Made by a program: the position numbers and the translations under genes. This document shows positions 27,723-37,220 of a DNA stretch of 64,000 nt, piece by piece. The notes below the pieces were generated by a model, which saw only the letters and a list, made by a program, of their open reading frames with translations, made no database searches and had not been told where the DNA came from. The stretch comes from Shewanella sp. HN-41 (GTDB lineage: Bacteria > Pseudomonadota > Gammaproteobacteria > Enterobacterales > Shewanellaceae): positions 38,682 through 102,681 of the forward strand of contig NZ_AFOZ01000030.1 of NCBI RefSeq assembly GCF_000217915.1, in the 5' to 3' direction. How positions within the stretch are numbered: position 1 is the stretch's first letter; every line of letters begins with the position of its first letter.

Positions 27723-29192
27723 TTGCGTAAATTGACGTTCTTGACTCAATGTAAACCTTTTGTCGTCGGTGCTCTCTCTTTGATGCTACTGACTGGTGCC
27801 GCCAAAAGCTTTGCTAACAATGATTTACCTGATTTAGGTACGGCCGCAGTTAACACCTTCAGTCTCGAAAAAGAAATGGTCTATGGCGATGCCTACATGC
27901 GCGTTATTCGCTCTTCGGCCCCCATGCTCAACGACCCCGTATTGAGTCAATATTTGACTGAACTTGGTAATAAGTTAGTCGCCCATGCAACAGGGGTAAA
28001 AACACCTTTCTATTTTTTCTTGTTACAGAATGATGAGATTAACGCCTTCGCCTTCTTCGGTGGACACGTTGCCGTGCATACGGGATTATTCCTCAACGCC
28101 GACAATGAGAGCGAACTGGCCTCGGTTTTAGGCCACGAAATTACCCACGTGACCCAACGTCACTTAGCCCGCTCGCTCGAGGCGCAACAAAAGACCGGCC
28201 CAGCAACCATAGCGGGATTACTCGGAGCGATTTTACTGACCATTGCGGTTCCCCAGGCAGGCATGGCAGCACTTGCCACCACTCAAGCCTTAGCGACTCA
28301 GTCAAAAATTAACTATACCCGTTTGCATGAAAAAGAAGCCGACCGTATCGGTATGCAAATATTGGTAGATGCGGGTTTTGACCCCAATGCGGCGTCGGAG
28401 TTTTTTGGTAAGCTCGCAACTCGGTATCGCTTTACTACAACACCACCGCAAATGCTGTTGACCCACCCCTTGCCAGAGTCTCGGATCTCCGAGGCCCGCG
28501 ACCGGGCACATCAATATCCCCATAGATACATTCCAGATAACCTCAACTTCCAACTCGCTAAGGCACGCATCCAAGTGCGTTTTTCGAGCTACAGCGATGA
28601 TGCCGTATTGGGCCTGTTTGAAAAGCAGCTGAATAAACAAACCTATGGTTTTAAAGAAGCCGCCCTCTATGGCAAAGCCCTCGCGCTTTTTAGACTCAAG
28701 AAGTTTGATGAGTCAGAGATACTTATCGATGAACTGTTAAAAATCGATGCTAACAACTTGTTCTATCTCGACACAAAAACCGATTTACTCACCGAGCGCA
28801 AAGATTACCCTAAGGCGATTAAACTCCTCGAGGCGCAGCGTAAAATGAAGCCAACCTCTCAGGTCATTAACGCTAACTTAGCCAATATTTATATTGAGGC
28901 GGGAGAACCCACCAAGGCCATCCCATTACTAGAGGATATGATTTTCCTCGATAAACAGAATCAACTGCCCTATCAACTGCTCAATCTGGCCTACAAAAAG
29001 ATAGGGAACCAGGGCATGGAATATTTCTCCAGTGCCGAATTAATGGCGCTAGGGGCCAACTATAAAGGGGCGATTGATCAGCTCAACTTTGCCTATCGCG
29101 CATCTGAGGATAATCCGCTACAACTTGCTCGAATTGAAGCGCGTATTCGCCAATTTAAACAAGCAGATAAAGAAATGGACGCCCTTAAATAA
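27723..29192 (+). CDS. bepA: Periplasmic metalloprotease/chaperone BepA (YfgC)
   Basis: A 489-residue exported protein: signal peptide, M48 zinc peptidase domain with GHEITHVTQRH (HExxH) and the glutamate in EKEADRIGMQ, then C-terminal TPR repeats (about residues 310-480). BepA aids LptD assembly and degrades misassembled outer-membrane proteins. The start is TTG 27723 with AAGGA five bases upstream. It is followed by yfgD as in E. coli. Confidence 0.95.
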   Translation: MRKLTFLTQCKPFVVGALSLMLLTGAAKSFANNDLPDLGTAAVNTFSLEKEMVYGDAYMRVIRSSAPMLNDPVLSQYLTELGNKLVAHATGVKTPFYFFLLQNDEINAFAFFGGHVAVHTGLFLNADNESELASVLGHEITHVTQRHLARSLEAQQKTGPATIAGLLGAILLTIAVPQAGMAALATTQALATQSKINYTRLHEKEADRIGMQILVDAGFDPNAASEFFGKLATRYRFTTTPPQMLLTHPLPESRISEARDRAHQYPHRYIPDNLNFQLAKARIQVRFSSYSDDAVLGLFEKQLNKQTYGFKEAALYGKALALFRLKKFDESEILIDELLKIDANNLFYLDTKTDLLTERKDYPKAIKLLEAQRKMKPTSQVINANLANIYIEAGEPTKAIPLLEDMIFLDKQNQLPYQLLNLAYKKIGNQGMEYFSSAELMALGANYKGAIDQLNFAYRASEDNPLQLARIEARIRQFKQADKEMDALK

Positions 29193-29234
29193 GCTATCGA
29201 ATTGAGACGAAAAACTCAGTTTAGTCAAGCCAAT

Positions 29235-29269
29235 TGCGCCCCAAACACCCTGACGGGGCGCACATTTTT
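29235..29269 (+). terminator. Terminator after bepA
   Basis: TGCGCCCC and GGGGCGCA flank a 12-base loop and are followed by five T. Confidence 0.8.
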
Positions 29270-29321
29270 CTGTTATTATCCGCAGCATTGCCATTTCAGC
29301 CCATATTGAGCCTATTGCATT

Positions 29322-29672
29322 ATGACCCAAGCGACGATTTACCATAACCCACGTTGTTCCAAGAGCCGTGAGACCTTAGCCTTACTCGAGCAGCAAGGTT
29401 GTGAGATTACTGTGATTGAATATCTAAAAAATACACCTACGGCCACTGAAATCCACGACATTTTAGCCAAACTTAACATCGGTGCCCGCGAGTTAATGCG
29501 TACCAAAGAAGATGAATATCAGGCGCTAGGGCTGGCAGAACCGTCACTCACTGAAGAGCAACTGATCGCCGCCATGGTTGACACCCCTAAGTTGATCGAA
29601 CGCCCGATTGTGCTGACGGCGAAAGGGGCTGCTATCGGTCGTCCCCCTGAAAATGTGTTGGCGATCCTGTAA
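29322..29672 (+). CDS. yfgD: ArsC-family arsenate reductase-like protein YfgD
   Basis: A 116-residue thioredoxin-fold protein with IYHNPRCSKSRETL, placing the reactive Cys12 in the ArsC position, and a downstream ERPIVLTAKGAAIGRPPE segment with the conserved arginines. It belongs to the YfgD branch of the glutathione/glutaredoxin-coupled ArsC family. No arsenic genes are nearby, and its position after bepA is conserved, so the physiological role may not be arsenate reduction. Confidence 0.9.
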   Translation: MTQATIYHNPRCSKSRETLALLEQQGCEITVIEYLKNTPTATEIHDILAKLNIGARELMRTKEDEYQALGLAEPSLTEEQLIAAMVDTPKLIERPIVLTAKGAAIGRPPENVLAIL

Positions 29673-29734
29673 CTGAAATTGTTATTTCTCTGTTATTTTT
29701 CAATACGCTGTTATTCTTAAATATTAGGTAGACC

Positions 29735-30115
29735 ATGACCTCGAATACCCTATTTACTCTCAGCCGCTTAGGCTATCTTGCTCTGCTGTTGCTGCTTGGC
29801 GGTTGGTTTATTGGTCAAGGGCTCAATGGCGAATATACGTTATTATTTAGCCTCCTATGGCTTGTGCCACTCCTTTTACCCGCCAAAGGCATTATCAAAG
29901 GCCATCCCTATACCTATGCATGGGCGAGCTTTATTCTATGCCTGTATATGCTGCATGCCCTCACCCTACTCTATGTCACGACGGACGCATTTGCCTTTGC
30001 TTTAATTGAAGCATTGCTGGTTGGAGCCCTCCTTGTCGCCTTTCCCTTCTATGCCCGAATTCGTGGCCGAGAATTAGGCTTAGGTTTAAAGAAAAAATCC
30101 GATAAAGAGGCTTAG
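29735..30115 (+). CDS. DUF2069 family membrane protein
   Basis: A 126-residue protein with four predicted helices and a basic C-terminal tail (LGLKKKSDKEA). The pattern GYLALLLLLGGWFIGQGLNGEYTLLFSLLWLVPLLLPAKGIIKGHPYTYAW is the DUF2069 signature. Inner membrane, function unknown. It follows yfgD and may share its transcript. Confidence 0.85.
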   Translation: MTSNTLFTLSRLGYLALLLLLGGWFIGQGLNGEYTLLFSLLWLVPLLLPAKGIIKGHPYTYAWASFILCLYMLHALTLLYVTTDAFAFALIEALLVGALLVAFPFYARIRGRELGLGLKKKSDKEA

Positions 30116-30350
30116 GACGACTACAGTCATCATCTAAGTTACCCCGTAAAAAACCTACGTTAGAGCGCTGTCCCCTATGGAACTGCGCTTTCCTCCCTGA
30201 ATTAGCAACACTTAAGTGACCTTTTATCACTTTTTTGCAACCTCACTACCATGCTATAGTCATTTTCGCGTCGAACTATGGCCTCTATAGGGTCGATAGT
30301 AGGGTGATAAATCTAACCACTAAAGTCAGTTAGCATTGGAGTGTGGAATT

Positions 30351-32300
30351 ATGGGGATATGGGATCCAATTCGTCTGTTAGGGCTTATTAGTTGCTCCGC
30401 AATACTGGTTGCCTGTGGCGGTGGTGATAGCGAGGCAGATGGCGGGATCGTCACTCCGCCCTCGAGCAATATACCACGCTGTACTTCAACCATTCCGGCA
30501 TTAGTTACCACTAGCTCATCCTCCATCCGTTTCCAAACAGAAGCGCAATATGTTGCAGGACAATCCAGCGCCATTATCGCCAGCATTCAAAACCGTGATA
30601 GCCAAGAACTGCATTTTCGTTGGCAGCAAATTGACGGCCCTACCATTGAACTCGTCAGCCAAAACAGCCCAGTGTTAGCCTTCGATATTCCAGCTAGCGG
30701 CAGTTACCGCTTTAGTCTGCATGTGACGGGCAGCAGTATAGATGTGATGGGGGAAATTGGCATTAACGCCGATGCTGCAACGGACGGATTACTCAATATT
30801 CGTCAAGATCATCAAGTTGTTGAAGGTAATGGGGTCAGTCTAAGGATTGGACAGCAAGCAGGGCTAAGTGCCACAAATATCTCTTGGTGTATTGCCTCTG
30901 GCCCTGACGTTGCCATCGATCTTACCGATCCCTTTAGACCCCTATTTACCGCCCCCATCGCCAGTCAAGACACAGTATTAAGACTTCAAGCTAGCGCCAA
31001 TATTAATGGCTCCCAAGTCAAAGACGATGCTTTTATCCTGACGACTGCCGCACCTGCGATTAGCTCACAGTATTTTGATACACCAGTCGCACGCACCTAT
31101 GCCTATCGTGAGGACTCACCCTATGCTAACGCACTAACAAGCTGCGTTTATTCAAACCAGTTGAATGATTCCTGCACTATTAATCAATTACCTCTGATTG
31201 GCCAAATCTCCAACACGCTCGATACCGAGGCAATCCTTGATCGAGTGCTAGTGTCACACGATTGGATGGGTGATAATTTTGCCGCTTTCTTAGCACAAAT
31301 GGACCCCAATAGCGATTTTGCCCGCCTATTACAATCTGTTACCGCCGTAGTGATCAGTTATGATGTTCGTCCCTCTTTCTATTGGGTGCTGACGGGGGCA
31401 ATTTATTTGGATCCAAACGATCTATGGCTCACGCCCGCACAGCGTGACAGCATCAACGAAGCACCGGATTATCGCAGCGACTTTGGCAACGATCTGAATT
31501 TCATTATGCCCTGGCGTTATGTCAAAGATAATCAATATGCGTCACTGGGGTTCCCCGTGACGACCCGAGCCACTCGCACGCTCGCCCAGATCACCCCTGA
31601 TTTAGCGTCACTCTTGTACCATGAGCTGGCACACGCCAATGACTTCTTCCCCCGTAGCGTTCATGCCTCACTCACAGGACCCAGATTGATTGACGACTAT
31701 AATCGCCGCAATACCAATAAGAGCTTGGTATCGGATCAGGTTAGCAATCTGTACCCGCTCACAAGCACTGAAATGGCAGGTCTTGCGGGAGTCAGCTTCC
31801 TTGGCGCCAAAGCCAATGCGACTCAAAAGGCTTATCAACCATCTGATATTACAACTTTTTTCTCTACGGATATCGCCAATGATTTCTATGCATATTCCAG
31901 CACTCGAGAAGACACGGCTATGCTGTTTGAAGAAGCCATGATGAGTTACCGTTACCAAATCCTGCGGGATGTCGCAGTCACCAATAAACCCGCGGTCTTA
32001 ACCGCGGATACTGTCATTGTCGATTGGGGGCAAAGAGGCAGAATTGGTGAAAGCAGCTTAGAAAACCGAGCCGCATTAGTCATAGATGAGATATTACCCG
32101 AGCTTGATGGGATAAGCTTGATAGCTAGCCTACCCGCACCTATCGCCATGACCCAAGGTCAGAGCTGGCGCCAATCCTTAGCGATTTCGCCAACCAATGC
32201 GCAGCTTAAAGGCCAACAGAACGTTGCAACGAATGGCCAAACAATCATCGAACCCGAACTACGTTTAAGTGGCGACCGCCACCGTCATCCACAACAATAA
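30351..32300 (+). CDS. Large lipoprotein with an HExxH metallopeptidase-like motif
   Basis: A 649-residue predicted lipoprotein that I do not recognise as a named family. The signal peptide ends in VACGGG, so Cys at about residue 22 is lipidated. Residues 60-240 look like two Ig/PKD-type beta domains (HFRWQQIDGPTIELV, NISWCIASGPDVAIDL). The C-terminal half has LLYHELAHANDFF with His424, Glu425 and His428, an HExxH zinc motif. About 90 residues on, TREDTAMLFEEAM (Glu520 region) could give a third ligand. ATG 30351 has GGAG upstream; TTG 30336 is less likely. It lies alone between DUF2069 and hda. A cell-surface zinc peptidase is the best guess. Confidence 0.7.
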   Translation: MGIWDPIRLLGLISCSAILVACGGGDSEADGGIVTPPSSNIPRCTSTIPALVTTSSSSIRFQTEAQYVAGQSSAIIASIQNRDSQELHFRWQQIDGPTIELVSQNSPVLAFDIPASGSYRFSLHVTGSSIDVMGEIGINADAATDGLLNIRQDHQVVEGNGVSLRIGQQAGLSATNISWCIASGPDVAIDLTDPFRPLFTAPIASQDTVLRLQASANINGSQVKDDAFILTTAAPAISSQYFDTPVARTYAYREDSPYANALTSCVYSNQLNDSCTINQLPLIGQISNTLDTEAILDRVLVSHDWMGDNFAAFLAQMDPNSDFARLLQSVTAVVISYDVRPSFYWVLTGAIYLDPNDLWLTPAQRDSINEAPDYRSDFGNDLNFIMPWRYVKDNQYASLGFPVTTRATRTLAQITPDLASLLYHELAHANDFFPRSVHASLTGPRLIDDYNRRNTNKSLVSDQVSNLYPLTSTEMAGLAGVSFLGAKANATQKAYQPSDITTFFSTDIANDFYAYSSTREDTAMLFEEAMMSYRYQILRDVAVTNKPAVLTADTVIVDWGQRGRIGESSLENRAALVIDEILPELDGISLIASLPAPIAMTQGQSWRQSLAISPTNAQLKGQQNVATNGQTIIEPELRLSGDRHRHPQQ

Positions 32301-32315
32301 GCAGATCTACAACTT

Positions 32316-32349
32316 AAAAGCCCGCATGCATTCAGCATAGCGGGCTTTT
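32316..32349. terminator. Bidirectional terminator between the lipoprotein gene and hda
   Basis: AAAAGCCCGC and GCGGGCTTTT flank a 14-base loop between convergent genes. Confidence 0.85.
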
Positions 32350-32371
32350 ATCTCTTTCAAATCCTATTTAG

Positions 32372-33082
32372 CTAGAGATGCAGTGTCTCTTTTGCAAACG
32401 GAATAGTGAGCTTACGCTGGTGAACCAGTGAGGCCTTATCTAACTTATCGAGAACATCAAATAGCGTGCGTAGATCCCGCGCCATACGATTGAGCAGAAA
32501 GCGACCAACATCCTCGGGTAATTGTAAACCTCGCATGGCCGCCCGACGCTGCAACGCGGCGAGTTTCTCTTCATCAGCCATAGGCTGAAGTTGGTAATTA
32601 AGCCCCCATTGCATCCGTGAAACGAGATCGGGTAACAGGAATCCGGCGTCCGCAGGAGATGAACGACCACTGACCACTAAAGCGCAATTCTTATGCTCGG
32701 CAACACGGTTGTAGAGATCGAATATCGCCTCTTCCCACACTGGGTGCCCAGCAATCGCGTCCACATCATCGATGCAAACTAACTCTAATTGTTCTAACCC
32801 TTCGAGTAACGCAGTAGAGATACTTGCATGAATGCCTAAGGGAATATAGAAACTACGGCGGTCGAGTTCATTGGCATGGGCACAGGCCGCGTGCATTAAA
32901 TGGGTACGACCAGATTTAACCGGACCCCATAAATAAATCGCAGCCTCACCATGACCTTCGGCACTGGCTCTGAGCTTTTGGATCAATTCATCATTACCCG
33001 CGGCGGGGTAATAACTATTAAAGGTTTCATCATCCGGTAAATACACGGGTAATGAGAGTTGTAGAGGTGAGTTAAATGGCAC
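32372..33082 (-). CDS. hda: DnaA regulatory inactivator Hda
   Basis: A 236-residue AAA+ protein similar to the DnaA ATPase domain without the DNA-binding domain. The N-terminal QLSLPVYLPDDETF holds the clamp-binding QLxLP motif, and IYLWGPVKSGRTHLMHAA is the P-loop region with Arg in place of the usual Lys. LVCIDDVDAIAG is the Walker B. Hda on the beta clamp drives hydrolysis of DnaA-ATP to limit re-initiation. Confidence 0.95.
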   Translation of the reverse strand: MPFNSPLQLSLPVYLPDDETFNSYYPAAGNDELIQKLRASAEGHGEAAIYLWGPVKSGRTHLMHAACAHANELDRRSFYIPLGIHASISTALLEGLEQLELVCIDDVDAIAGHPVWEEAIFDLYNRVAEHKNCALVVSGRSSPADAGFLLPDLVSRMQWGLNYQLQPMADEEKLAALQRRAAMRGLQLPEDVGRFLLNRMARDLRTLFDVLDKLDKASLVHQRKLTIPFAKETLHL

Positions 33083-33164
33083 TCGTACGTCTCAATAAAA
33101 TTAGCTAAAAATCACACAAAGCGGGCGCAAATGTAGAATCGCCCCAGCTTATCTATCCACAGTT

Positions 33165-34256
33165 TTAAGGTAAGCGCCACTGGTAGACGGGTTTACCTAA
33201 CTGACTCGACACAGGACTGAACTCCCCTGAACTCGCAGGGACAACCACAGAGATCCTCGGCTCTAGGCTCAATAAACGCTCAAAATCGGTTTCTGAGCCA
33301 AATAAATCCAATGAAAAGGTTACTGTATTTCCCTGAATACGTGTCAAAGTTGCACTTTTTATTGCGCTAAGTTGTTTTAAATATTTTTCAATCTCAACAA
33401 CTTGTTTCATTTTTTCAATGTTAATAAAAGTAACGCTAGCACCGACCTGAGTACCAGTATCGGCAATGGCATACTTAGTAAAATAATAATCCCCTAATGC
33501 CACCATCATGGCACTTACCGCCTGAGCGGCGTTTTCTGCGCTGCCATTAAAGCTAAAAAGCGGCGGTGTTAACGAATCAATCGTAGCCTTGGTATAAAGA
33601 TTTAAGCGATAACGCACTTGATTACCCGCGGGTTCGATAGCCACTAAAGCGAGGAAATCCGCTTGATAACGTCCAGAGACACTTGCCACGATATCGGCGA
33701 ACATCCCTTTGACATCATTGGGGTTTATTCCCATCAATTCATCAAGATCTAAAATAGGTAGCAATACTGGAATACCGCGTTCGTCAGAAAAAGCCGAGAA
33801 TGCTTGACGTTCGGCTAAGGTCGAAGAATCGCTTAATAAAATGGTATCGCCTTCGCTCGGCATTGCGACCCAAAATAGAGTCAGGGGACGCTGTGTCCCC
33901 CATACGGGTAATTGTGCCTGACGTAATAGTGCAACGACGCGGCGATGCTCGAAGTTAGCCTTAAGCAACAATTGACCATTTTGTTCAAGGTAACCATATT
34001 GGCTAAGCAGTGTATCTGGGGTGGCCAGTTGGGCTTGGATAACGCTATTCTCGAGTGAACGCGCAGTGCCCGTATTTTTGATAATCACTTTTTCCAATGC
34101 TTTTTTTAACGCTTGATTACGCTCAGGCACGGCACGGGAGGAGACTGGCACATCGGCCTCATCTAATTTACTCACCTCTACAGCGTGCAGGCTATTAATC
34201 GTGAACAAGCAGTATAAAAACGCAATTAAGCTCGGCTTCAATAGGAATTTCAGCAT
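33165..34256 (-). CDS. DUF2066 family exported protein
   Basis: A 363-residue protein with an N-terminal hydrophobic signal (SLIAFLYCLFTINSLHA). The next segment VPVSSRAVPERNQALKKALEKVIIKNTG is the DUF2066 signature. No catalytic motif is seen. It probably acts in the periplasm. It is upstream of hda on the same strand, a frequent arrangement, and divergent from uraA. Function unknown. Confidence 0.85.
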   Translation of the reverse strand: MLKFLLKPSLIAFLYCLFTINSLHAVEVSKLDEADVPVSSRAVPERNQALKKALEKVIIKNTGTARSLENSVIQAQLATPDTLLSQYGYLEQNGQLLLKANFEHRRVVALLRQAQLPVWGTQRPLTLFWVAMPSEGDTILLSDSSTLAERQAFSAFSDERGIPVLLPILDLDELMGINPNDVKGMFADIVASVSGRYQADFLALVAIEPAGNQVRYRLNLYTKATIDSLTPPLFSFNGSAENAAQAVSAMMVALGDYYFTKYAIADTGTQVGASVTFINIEKMKQVVEIEKYLKQLSAIKSATLTRIQGNTVTFSLDLFGSETDFERLLSLEPRISVVVPASSGEFSPVSSQLGKPVYQWRLP

Positions 34257-34473
34257 CTTTGAGTAGTTGAAGTAACGTCAGATAGGGCAAATTGTACCAT
34301 AGTTAACGCCTTAAGCGAGTCTTGGCAAAATTTAGCCCGCTTTAATTCGGTGTGGCTAATCCTGCTCACCAAAACAGTGATCGCAACCCGCAAATATGGG
34401 GATATTATTGTGCCCTCAATGCAACAAACTGATATCATTTCGCGGTTTACCCTAAAATTAACGAGAATAATAA

Positions 34474-35712
34474 ATGAGACGACTCGCAATTCCCCTACAG
34501 GGTGCCCAAATGTTGTTTGTGGCATTTGGTGCCTTGGTATTAATGCCGTTACTGACCGGACTCGACACTAGTGTCGCTCTATTCACCGCAGGTATTGGTA
34601 CCTTACTGTTCCAACTGATCACTAAACGTCAGGTCCCTATTTTCCTTGCATCCTCCTTCGCTTTTATCGCTCCAATTCTGTATGGCGTGCAAACCTGGGG
34701 TATTCCATCCACTATGGGCGGCATTATGGCTGCTGGCTTGGTCTACGTCATACTCGGCGCATTGGTCAAAGTACGCGGCACCGATTTTATTCATAGGCTG
34801 TTACCGCCAGTGGTAGTCGGGCCTGTGATTATTATCATCGGCCTTGGCTTAGCGCCAGTCGCAGTAAATATGGCGCTCGGTAAAAGCGGAGATGGCAGTC
34901 TGACATTAGTCCCAACCAATACGGCACTGATCATTTCACTTGCATCGCTCGGAACTACCATTGCGGTGGCTATATTTGCCAAAGGCATGCTGAAAGTGAT
35001 GCCGATCCTAGCCGGTATCGTTGTGGGGTATGGACTCAGTCTCGCCTTTGGTATTGTCGACTTTGCGGTCGTGGCAGCAGCGAGTTGGATTGCCATTCCT
35101 AAATTTGTCGCACCCGAATTTAACTGGCATGCCATCGCCTTTATGATCCCTGTCGCTATCGCTCCTGCGGTTGAACACATTGGTGATATTCTGGCGATAT
35201 CCAATGTCACGGGTAAGGATTTTATGAAAAAACCAGGCCTTCATCGCACCCTGACAGGTGATGGTATTGCCACTATGGCCGCAGCTGCATTTGGTGGGCC
35301 ACCTAATACCACCTATTCAGAAGTCACTGGCGCCGTCACGCTCACGCGCAACTTTGATCCAAGAATTATGACGTGGACCGCTATCACAGCGATTACCTTA
35401 GCCTTTGTCGGCAAGTTGGGCGCTCTGATGCAAACTATTCCCGTGCCTGTGATGGGCGGTATTATGTGCTTGTTATTTGGCTCAATCGCCGCGGTAGGAC
35501 TAAATACCTTAATCCGCAATCATGTGGATTTATCCGAGCCGCGCAACTTAAGCATTGTGGGCGTCACGCTGGTATTTGGTATTGGTGGTATGGCATTTGG
35601 CATTGGCTCATTTAGTCTAACGGGTATTAGTCTGTGTGGTATTGTGGCCATCACGATGAACTTACTGTTACCCGTGACTAAGCACCCGAAACAGGATCTC
35701 ACGTCGCATTAG
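34474..35712 (+). CDS. uraA: Uracil permease UraA (NCS2 family)
   Basis: A 412-residue inner-membrane nucleobase:proton symporter with about 14 short helices. It has the substrate-site region IPVAIAPAVEHIGDILAISNVTG with the conserved Glu-His, and the GGPPNTTYSEVTGAVTLTRNFDP stretch typical of UraA-type NCS2. The gene is separated from DUF2066 by about 215 bp in which I see only promoter-like sequence. No upp gene is adjacent. Confidence 0.92.
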   Translation: MRRLAIPLQGAQMLFVAFGALVLMPLLTGLDTSVALFTAGIGTLLFQLITKRQVPIFLASSFAFIAPILYGVQTWGIPSTMGGIMAAGLVYVILGALVKVRGTDFIHRLLPPVVVGPVIIIIGLGLAPVAVNMALGKSGDGSLTLVPTNTALIISLASLGTTIAVAIFAKGMLKVMPILAGIVVGYGLSLAFGIVDFAVVAAASWIAIPKFVAPEFNWHAIAFMIPVAIAPAVEHIGDILAISNVTGKDFMKKPGLHRTLTGDGIATMAAAAFGGPPNTTYSEVTGAVTLTRNFDPRIMTWTAITAITLAFVGKLGALMQTIPVPVMGGIMCLLFGSIAAVGLNTLIRNHVDLSEPRNLSIVGVTLVFGIGGMAFGIGSFSLTGISLCGIVAITMNLLLPVTKHPKQDLTSH

Positions 35713-35764
35713 TCGCGCCAACAGGCGCTGATTGAGTCAAGCTGCTCGACTAGATTTGTAGCAT

Positions 35765-35801
35765 AAAAAAAGCCGCTGGATATAAATCGCAGCGGCTTTT
35801 T
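35765..35801. terminator. Bidirectional terminator between uraA and grxD
   Basis: AAAAAAGCCGCTG and CAGCGGCTTTTT flank an 11-base loop between convergent genes. Confidence 0.9.
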
Positions 35802-35820
35802 ATGGCATTCGAATTAACGC

Positions 35821-36153
35821 TTATTCCGCTGTTTTGTACTTTTCAGCAGTCGCTTTGATTAAGGGCTGTAACTCGCCTTTTTGGTACATGTCCACCACGA
35901 TATCACAACCACCGATCAGCTCACCTTCAATCCACAACTGTGGGAAAGTTGGCCAGTTTGCATACTTAGGTAATTCGGCACGAATGTCTGGATGCTGAAG
36001 AATATCCACAAACGCAAATTGCTCACCACAGTTAATCATGATCTGGGCGACCTGAGACGAGAAGCCACAGCTCGGTAACTTAGGCGAACCTTTCATATAA
36101 ACAATGATGGGGTTTTCGGCGATCTGCTGCTTAATTTTCTCTACTGTTTCCAT
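35821..36153 (-). CDS. grxD: Monothiol glutaredoxin GrxD
   Basis: A 110-residue class II (CGFS) glutaredoxin. The active site is SCGFS with Cys29, preceded by KGSPKLP; WPTFPQLWIEGELIGGCDIV is the glutathione-binding part. It binds a [2Fe-2S] cluster as a bridged dimer or with BolA, and passes it on. ATG 36153 has AGGA six bases upstream; a longer in-frame start at 36177 lacks one. It faces sodB across a common promoter region. Confidence 0.95.
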   Translation of the reverse strand: METVEKIKQQIAENPIIVYMKGSPKLPSCGFSSQVAQIMINCGEQFAFVDILQHPDIRAELPKYANWPTFPQLWIEGELIGGCDIVVDMYQKGELQPLIKATAEKYKTAE

Positions 36154-36377
36154 TTTAATTCCTAAGTGCGATGACATTGACTCAATGGCGCTATTGTACG
36201 ACAGCTAGGCACAGAACAAAATCCCACAGTTTGTAAGGTTATGTCGAGATTTGATTTTTCGATGACGCCTATCTAATCAAATAGCCAAACAATGATTCAC
36301 ATCACAAATTTTATCGGTACAATAGTGCCCAGTGAGCACGTTTAAAAACGATAACCTAAGACCATGGAGAGATACTA

Positions 36378-36962
36378 ATGGCTTTCGAATTACCCGCATT
36401 ACCATATGCAAAGAACGCACTAGAACCACACATTTCTCAAGAAACCATTGAATACCACTACGGCAAGCATCACAACACTTATGTTGTTAAGCTAAACGGC
36501 TTAATCGAAGGAACTGATTTCGCTGGTAAGTCTTTAGAAGACATTATCAAAACTTCTACCGGCGGCGTATTTAACAACGCGGCTCAAGTGTGGAACCACA
36601 CTTTCTACTGGAACTGCCTAGCGCCTAACGCTGGCGGCGAGCCAACAGGTCCAGTTGCCGATGCAATCAATGCTGCTTTTGGTTCATTTGAGGCATTCAA
36701 GGCTCAATTTACCGATTCTGCTGTAAACAACTTCGGTAGCGCTTGGACTTGGTTAGTGAAAAAAGCCGATGGCACTGTTGCCATCGTTAACACTAGCAAT
36801 GCGGCAACGCCACTGACTGACAGCACAGTCACGCCAATCCTGACTGTAGATGTGTGGGAACATGCTTACTACATCGATTACCGTAACGTGCGTCCTGACT
36901 ATCTTGCCCACTTCTGGCAATTAGTTAACTGGGATTTTGTGAACCAAAACTTCGCAGGTTAA
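36378..36962 (+). CDS. sodB: Iron superoxide dismutase SodB
   Basis: A 194-residue Fe superoxide dismutase. Metal ligands are His27 (EYHYGKHH), His in VWNHTFYW and the Asp and His in DVWEHAYYIDYRN. GGEPTGP and NNFGSAWTWLV are Fe-type features. Cytosolic removal of superoxide. An in-frame ATG with a GGAGAG site is seen, and a terminator follows. Confidence 0.96.
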   Translation: MAFELPALPYAKNALEPHISQETIEYHYGKHHNTYVVKLNGLIEGTDFAGKSLEDIIKTSTGGVFNNAAQVWNHTFYWNCLAPNAGGEPTGPVADAINAAFGSFEAFKAQFTDSAVNNFGSAWTWLVKKADGTVAIVNTSNAATPLTDSTVTPILTVDVWEHAYYIDYRNVRPDYLAHFWQLVNWDFVNQNFAG

Positions 36963-36990
36963 TGCTTTAACCCAAAGAATTAACGCTAAT

Positions 36991-37016
36991 AAAAGAGCCC
37001 TTGTGGCTCTTTTTTA
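36991..37016 (+). terminator. Terminator after sodB
   Basis: AAAAGAGCC and GGCTCTTTTTT flank a five-base loop. Confidence 0.88.
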
Positions 37017-37220
37017 TACCATTACCCTTCCATCCCCCCTCCCTCCCCATCGGAAAATTGATGTCACTACAAGTGCAACAATTGCATTTGCAATCATTTG
37101 TTATTGTTTTATTTGATATTTTTTTTGACACAGGTATCGAGTTTGTGTCTAAGATTAGTATAGGAAGCTGGCAAACCAGTTCTCCGTTCCATGACATCAC
37201 TGGCGTTTCAGGGGGTTTAT

